64,000 nucleotides of DNA from CALDUY01 sp046350255 (lineage in GTDB: Bacteria > Planctomycetota > Planctomycetia > Gemmatales > Gemmataceae). The stretch covers positions 456,770-520,769 of the forward strand of contig JAXMAV010000003.1 of the NCBI GenBank assembly GCA_046350255.1, given 5' to 3'. Positions 61,583 through 64,000 of this stretch are shown here, piece after piece; positions within the stretch are counted from its first letter, which is position 1, and each line of letters starts with the position of its first letter. The notes below the pieces were generated by a model, which did no database searches, was not told the DNA's origin, and saw only the letters and a program-made list of their open reading frames with translations. The position numbers were made by a program, and so were the translations under genes.

Positions 61583-61993
61583 ATGGGCGAAGAGCCGGGT
61601 GGCGCGAAACAACTTGGTAGCCCCAAGTTTCTGTCACAGAGCAGTCTCATTGGGTTGGTCGTCGCCTTCTGCGTCGCCGTACCGGTGGCGGGTGCCGCTA
61701 CCGAGGAAGTCGGCGGCTGGGCCGGTGTCGCACTCTGACTGATCGCGTGGGCGGCGATGACGGCCGTGGGAGCGGTCGTCACCTACAAGTACGCGAACCC
61801 GTTCCTGCCAACCTTGTGCGGCGTGATGGCCGGAGCTACTGCCCCTCGGCCGTCGGAGGCGTGGGTCAAGCAACTCGTCGGGGAAGCCGGGGGCCGAGTG
61901 CTGAACCTCGTCATTGCGATCGTTGCCATCGGGATCGGGATGGCAATCTTCCGCGCGATCGCAAATCGACACCAGCCATCGGCGGGTAGGTAA
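61583..61993 (+). pseudogene. Membrane protein gene with in-frame TGA (cassette)
   Basis: ATG 61583 has an ideal AAGGAGGTCGGG site. The frame encodes a first hydrophobic segment (LIGLVVAFCVAVPVAGAA) and reaches TGA at 61736-61738 (codon 52). It then continues open in the same frame to 61993 with two more membrane segments (AMTAVGAVVTY and LVIAIVAIGIGMAIF). A single TGG-to-TGA change (VAL-W-LIAW) would explain this. Read-through would give a 136-residue protein. Probably a nonsense-mutated cassette gene; selenocysteine is unlikely. Confidence 0.7.
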
Positions 61994-62024
61994 GCATCGG
62001 CAACCATGGGGATGTGGCGCAAAC

Positions 62025-62120
62025 GCCGAACCAGTCGCGCTACCTGACCGGCGAGGCATGTAGGCTTTCTGGGGTTCATTGTCGCTTGGCGGCCCCGGCT
62101 GCTGAGCTTGGCCTTTCGGT
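62025..62120 (+). repeat. attC-like separator
   Basis: GCCGAAC (62025-62031), inner arms around GCGCTACCTGACCGGCGAGG and GGCCCCGGCTGCTGAGC, variant right box TTTCGGT. GGAGG and the next ATG follow within 18 bp. Confidence 0.6.
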
Positions 62121-62137
62121 GGCATACGGAGGTTCCG

Positions 62138-62377
62138 ATGGGTACGTTCCAAGGCTACGTCGATGACCTCGACTTCATCGTCAATCTCGATTGGTGCCAG
62201 GCCATCCTGCGCAAGGACGGCGAGCAACTCGTCGCGGTGACGAAGGAGCCAAGGATGCAGGCGCTCCTCGAACTGGCATTCACCACCCGGAAGTACGCCG
62301 AGGTGTCCTACGAGGAAGGCAGCCCGAACAAGCTCACGCGGGTCAAGGTCAACGTCGAGTACCCGCCAACCAAGTAG
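62138..62377 (+). CDS. 79-aa hypothetical protein (cassette)
   Basis: ATG 62138 with GGAGG nine bases upstream. Small alpha/beta protein (GTFQGYVDDLDFIVNLDWCQ, LRKDGEQLVAVTKEPRMQAL, RVKVNVEYPPTK). No family recognised. The stop is followed 20 bp later by the next separator's left box. Its size and compactness are typical of cassette cargo. Confidence 0.75.
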   Translation: MGTFQGYVDDLDFIVNLDWCQAILRKDGEQLVAVTKEPRMQALLELAFTTRKYAEVSYEEGSPNKLTRVKVNVEYPPTK

Positions 62378-62397
62378 CATGGCGGGTGCGAGCCGAG

Positions 62398-62489
62398 GCC
62401 GAACCAGGCGCAGCAGCAGACCCCGCCTCATAGGTTGTTCCCAGGGTTCAGCACCCCGGTGGCGCCGCTGCTGAGTTGGGTCGTTCGGC
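62398..62489 (+). repeat. attC-like separator, well formed
   Basis: GCCGAAC (62398-62404), 6-bp spacer, CAGCAGC arm; then GCTGCTG arm, spacer, GTTCGGC (62483-62489). Both inner and outer arms pair across the centre. Confidence 0.75.
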
Positions 62490-62505
62490 GAGGGAGGGCG
62501 CGAGG

Positions 62506-63006
62506 ATGGGGAAGCGGGAGTTGGCCAGGGCTCTTCGTCACGCCCACCGCGACCAGTACGGAGAAGTGTCACCGCGGCCCGACCCCGAGGAGGCGGAGGG
62601 AGCCATCGCCGAAGCCGAGGAGGAACTTGGCTTCACCCTGCCCAAACTGATCCGCGCGGTATTCACTCTCGCCGGTCCGGACTTCGTCAACCTGGAGTTC
62701 GGCGTCTCGAAGTACTGCGAGCGGTACGGCGCGGACAAGGCTCCGGACGCCCCGGGATACTGGCCGGCGCGGATGCTCCCGATCAAGGACTTGCAGGGCG
62801 AGGTGGATTGGCTGTGCGTGGACTGCACCGCCGGGGCCGGCCCAGTGTACGTGTTCTACGACAACTGGGACAGCGGCGAGCCGTGCTGGCCGGGCCTGTT
62901 CGAGCCGGTGTCGGCGTCGCTGGAGGACTTCCTGTACGGGTTCGCGGAGGGCGGGGTATTTCCGCCCGGGAGGACCGACGTCGAGGACCCCGACGGCCGG
63001 GCCTAA
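62506..63006 (+). CDS. SMI1/KNR4 (SUKH)-like protein (cassette)
   Basis: 166 aa from ATG 62506 (GCGAGG upstream). SUKH-type core: helix EEAEGAIAEAEEELGFTLPK, LIRAVFTLAGPDFVNLEFGV, then WPARMLPIKDLQGEVDWLCV and GPVYVFYDNWDSGEP, ending with SLEDFLYGFAEGG. SUKH proteins are frequently immunity proteins neutralising secreted nuclease toxins; no toxin gene is seen nearby. The stop overlaps the left box of the next separator (GCCTAAC). Assignment from fold landmarks, moderately secure. Confidence 0.75.
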   Translation: MGKRELARALRHAHRDQYGEVSPRPDPEEAEGAIAEAEEELGFTLPKLIRAVFTLAGPDFVNLEFGVSKYCERYGADKAPDAPGYWPARMLPIKDLQGEVDWLCVDCTAGAGPVYVFYDNWDSGEPCWPGLFEPVSASLEDFLYGFAEGGVFPPGRTDVEDPDGRA

Positions 63007-63095
63007 CCAGGCGTGCCACTGACCCGGCGGGCCTGTAGGCTTCTGGTGACGGCTAGCTCCCCGTGCCCGCCGGTAGGTAAGCGTGGTCGTTCGGC
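63001..63095 (+). repeat. attC-like separator with canonical left box
   Basis: GCCTAAC (63001-63007) satisfies the integron R'' consensus RYYYAAC. Inner arms CTGACCCGGCGGG and CCCGCCGGTAGG; right box GTTCGGC (63089-63095). The preceding gene's stop codon TAA lies inside the left box. Confidence 0.75.
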
Positions 63096-63111
63096 GGCGG
63101 AGGACTTCGGG

Positions 63112-63612
63112 ATGGACGAGCGTCGGCGGCAACTGCTCACCCACATCGATCGGGCGTTCGCCGGGGTCACGCTGGGCGATGGCGTCAGCCTGCACGAGTC
63201 GCAGGTCATCGACAACTACGGCACTGCCGAGGAGCGGTGGGCGGCCCGCGAGCCGGACGAGAAGACCGACTGGCGGCGTCTGGTCGATCACCCGGACCTG
63301 ACCGTGTACTTTGGCATCGGGTACGCCGGGCTGAGCTTCCTGGACGCGGCCGGGGTGCGGTTCCACCTTCCGGCCTGCCTGTACCGGGCGGTGCGGGACT
63401 TCGACGAGGACGGCATCAGCGACATGTTCGAGAGCCTGTGCTACCTGCTCACCAGGCCGGACGAGCACAACCGTGGCCGGTTGGCGGTCCTGAGCGGCAA
63501 GCAGCGGGGGTGTGTCCGCGAGTGCCTGGTGTTCTTCCGCGAGGCGCTGCAGTCGGACGACGAGGACCTGGTCCGGGCCATCGACTACTGGAGTCAGCCG
63601 GCCAGCGAGTAA
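63112..63612 (+). CDS. DUF6714-like protein (cassette)
   Basis: 166 aa from ATG 63112 (GGCGGAGG upstream). Helical/beta protein with RQLLTHIDRAFAGVTLGDGV, HESQVIDNYGTAEERWAARE, DWRRLVDHPDLTVYFGIGYA, then LSFLDAAGVRFHLPACLYRA and YWSQ at the end. The combination of a short N-terminal helix, DNYG, DWR and FHLPA resembles DUF6714, a family of unknown function common in planctomycete and other genomes and sometimes near SUKH genes. Moderate confidence. Confidence 0.75.
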   Translation: MDERRRQLLTHIDRAFAGVTLGDGVSLHESQVIDNYGTAEERWAAREPDEKTDWRRLVDHPDLTVYFGIGYAGLSFLDAAGVRFHLPACLYRAVRDFDEDGISDMFESLCYLLTRPDEHNRGRLAVLSGKQRGCVRECLVFFREALQSDDEDLVRAIDYWSQPASE

Positions 63613-63618
63613 AGGCAG

Positions 63619-63714
63619 GCCGAACCAGGCGTTGCATCTGATCGGCGGGGCAACAGGGCTCTACAATCTCAGCGGTTCTCTCGCCTCGCCGGCAGGTGAG
63701 CGGGGTTGTTCGGC
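63619..63714 (+). repeat. attC-like separator, well formed
   Basis: GCCGAAC (63619-63625), GTTGCATCTGATCGGCGGGG left arm, CCTCGCCGGCAGGTGAGC right arm, GTTCGGC (63708-63714). The left half reads PNQALHLIGG in one plus-strand frame. Confidence 0.75.
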
Positions 63715-63747
63715 GGCGGAATACGTATCGAGAGCGGGAGTTTGACG

Positions 63748-64000
63748 ATGGGAAATGGTGCAGCCGACCCAGTCGCGCCGAGGCCGGGGTTTGCCCGTCG
63801 CGCCGGCGTCTTCCTGCTCTGCAATCCGCTGACACAGATCGTGGTCGGGGTGGTCATGGTGGGCGTCGCCGCGTCGGTCACCCAGCAGGTCGGCCGACTG
63901 CTCCCGCAGCCCGGCCGGGTTTCGGCGACCCTGCTGGCTGCGTGTGCCGCCCTCGGGGTCTATGCCCTGTTTGTGCGGCTGTACGAGCGGCGTTGGCCGG
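63748..64000 (+). CDS. Membrane protein (possible CPBP protease N-terminus), off the right edge
   Basis: ATG 63748, GCGGGAG upstream. Basic N-terminus (VAPRPGFARRAGVFLLCNPL), two hydrophobic segments (TQIVVGVVMVGVAASVTQQV and SATLLAACAALGVYALFV) and RLYERRWP before the window ends (84 codons visible). This opening resembles CPBP/CAAX-type intramembrane protease genes, but the catalytic EExxxR motif would lie beyond the edge. Last cassette seen; the array probably continues. Confidence 0.6.
   Translation, partial: MGNGAADPVAPRPGFARRAGVFLLCNPLTQIVVGVVMVGVAASVTQQVGRLLPQPGRVSATLLAACAALGVYALFVRLYERRWP

Noticed and set aside
61736..61738. Selenocysteine codon in the membrane protein ORF
   Set aside because: No downstream SECIS-like hairpin close to the TGA is evident and the residue lies in a hydrophobic helix where Trp is expected.
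52795..63714. CRISPR array
   Set aside because: The repeats are imperfect palindromes separated by genes of variable length, not short identical repeats with uniform spacers, and there are no cas genes.
51202..64000. Prophage or conjugative element
   Set aside because: No capsid, portal, terminase, relaxase or mating-pair genes are present.

Overview
The window looks like a high-GC planctomycete chromosome, most likely Gemmataceae or a close relative. This rests on gene families characteristic of that group: a DUF1501 protein next to a PSCyt1/DUF1549 protein, two DUF1559 prepilin-like proteins, a Ser/Thr kinase with TPRs, a WD40 protein, a BBP7-type outer membrane barrel, a very large bacterial alpha-2-macroglobulin, and a dnaA-dnaN-DUF721-gyrB cluster. 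Species cannot be assigned from sequence alone.

Layout. 1-4.7 kb (minus): PSCyt1/DUF1549, DUF1501, a lipoprotein and two DUF1559 proteins. 4.9-9.0 kb (plus): kinase and WD40 protein, then tRNA-Cys with a terminator and a small secreted protein. 10-23.4 kb (minus): a complete tad/Flp pilus locus (two Flp prepilins, A24 prepilin peptidase, CpaB, secretin CpaC, CpaE, CpaF, TadB, TadC) continuing into a secreted protein, a small membrane protein, an AAA ATPase and a TPR lipoprotein. 23.9-29.7 kb: three polytopic envelope or glycosyltransferase-type membrane proteins (one frameshifted) and a BBP7 barrel. 29.8-33.1 kb: DUF1015, a cytochrome c'-like protein, a 34-aa membrane peptide and a cysteine desulfurase. 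33.2-38.6 kb: a short DnaA, a putative oriC with three DnaA-box-like 9-mers, dnaN, DUF721 and gyrB. 38.6-46 kb: membrane proteins, a GH114-like protein, two response regulators (one fused to a class III cyclase), a DevB/DevC-type exporter pair and an SGNH hydrolase. 46-50.9 kb: alpha-2-macroglobulin.

From about 50.9 kb to the right edge the architecture changes. Small, mostly unrelated genes, all on the plus strand, are separated by repeats of about 65-100 bp. Each repeat starts with GCCGAAC, ends with GTTCGGC (or a one- or two-base variant) and contains imperfectly paired inner arms. A Shine-Dalgarno sequence and the next start codon usually follow the right box closely. This is the layout of an integron gene-cassette array (R''-L''-L'-R' attC sites). 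The outer boxes depart from the textbook RYYYAAC/GTTRRRY consensus in all but one case (GCCTAAC at 63001), and no integrase gene lies in the window. Cargo includes a Tat-exported amidase, a zinc-ribbon membrane protein, a tRNA_anti-like OB protein, a GIY-YIG-type protein, a SUKH/SMI1-like protein, a DUF6714-like protein and several small membrane proteins. At least two cassette genes look broken by point mutations.

Six of the separators are interrupted by decayed IS110-family fragments, all antisense to the cassettes. A second repeat of about 310 bp occurs in five full or partial copies. It also covers the promoter, ribosome binding site and first dozen codons of the alpha-2-macroglobulin gene, linking the array to its left neighbour. 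This cassette-like array with nested IS110 debris is the most interesting part of the window.
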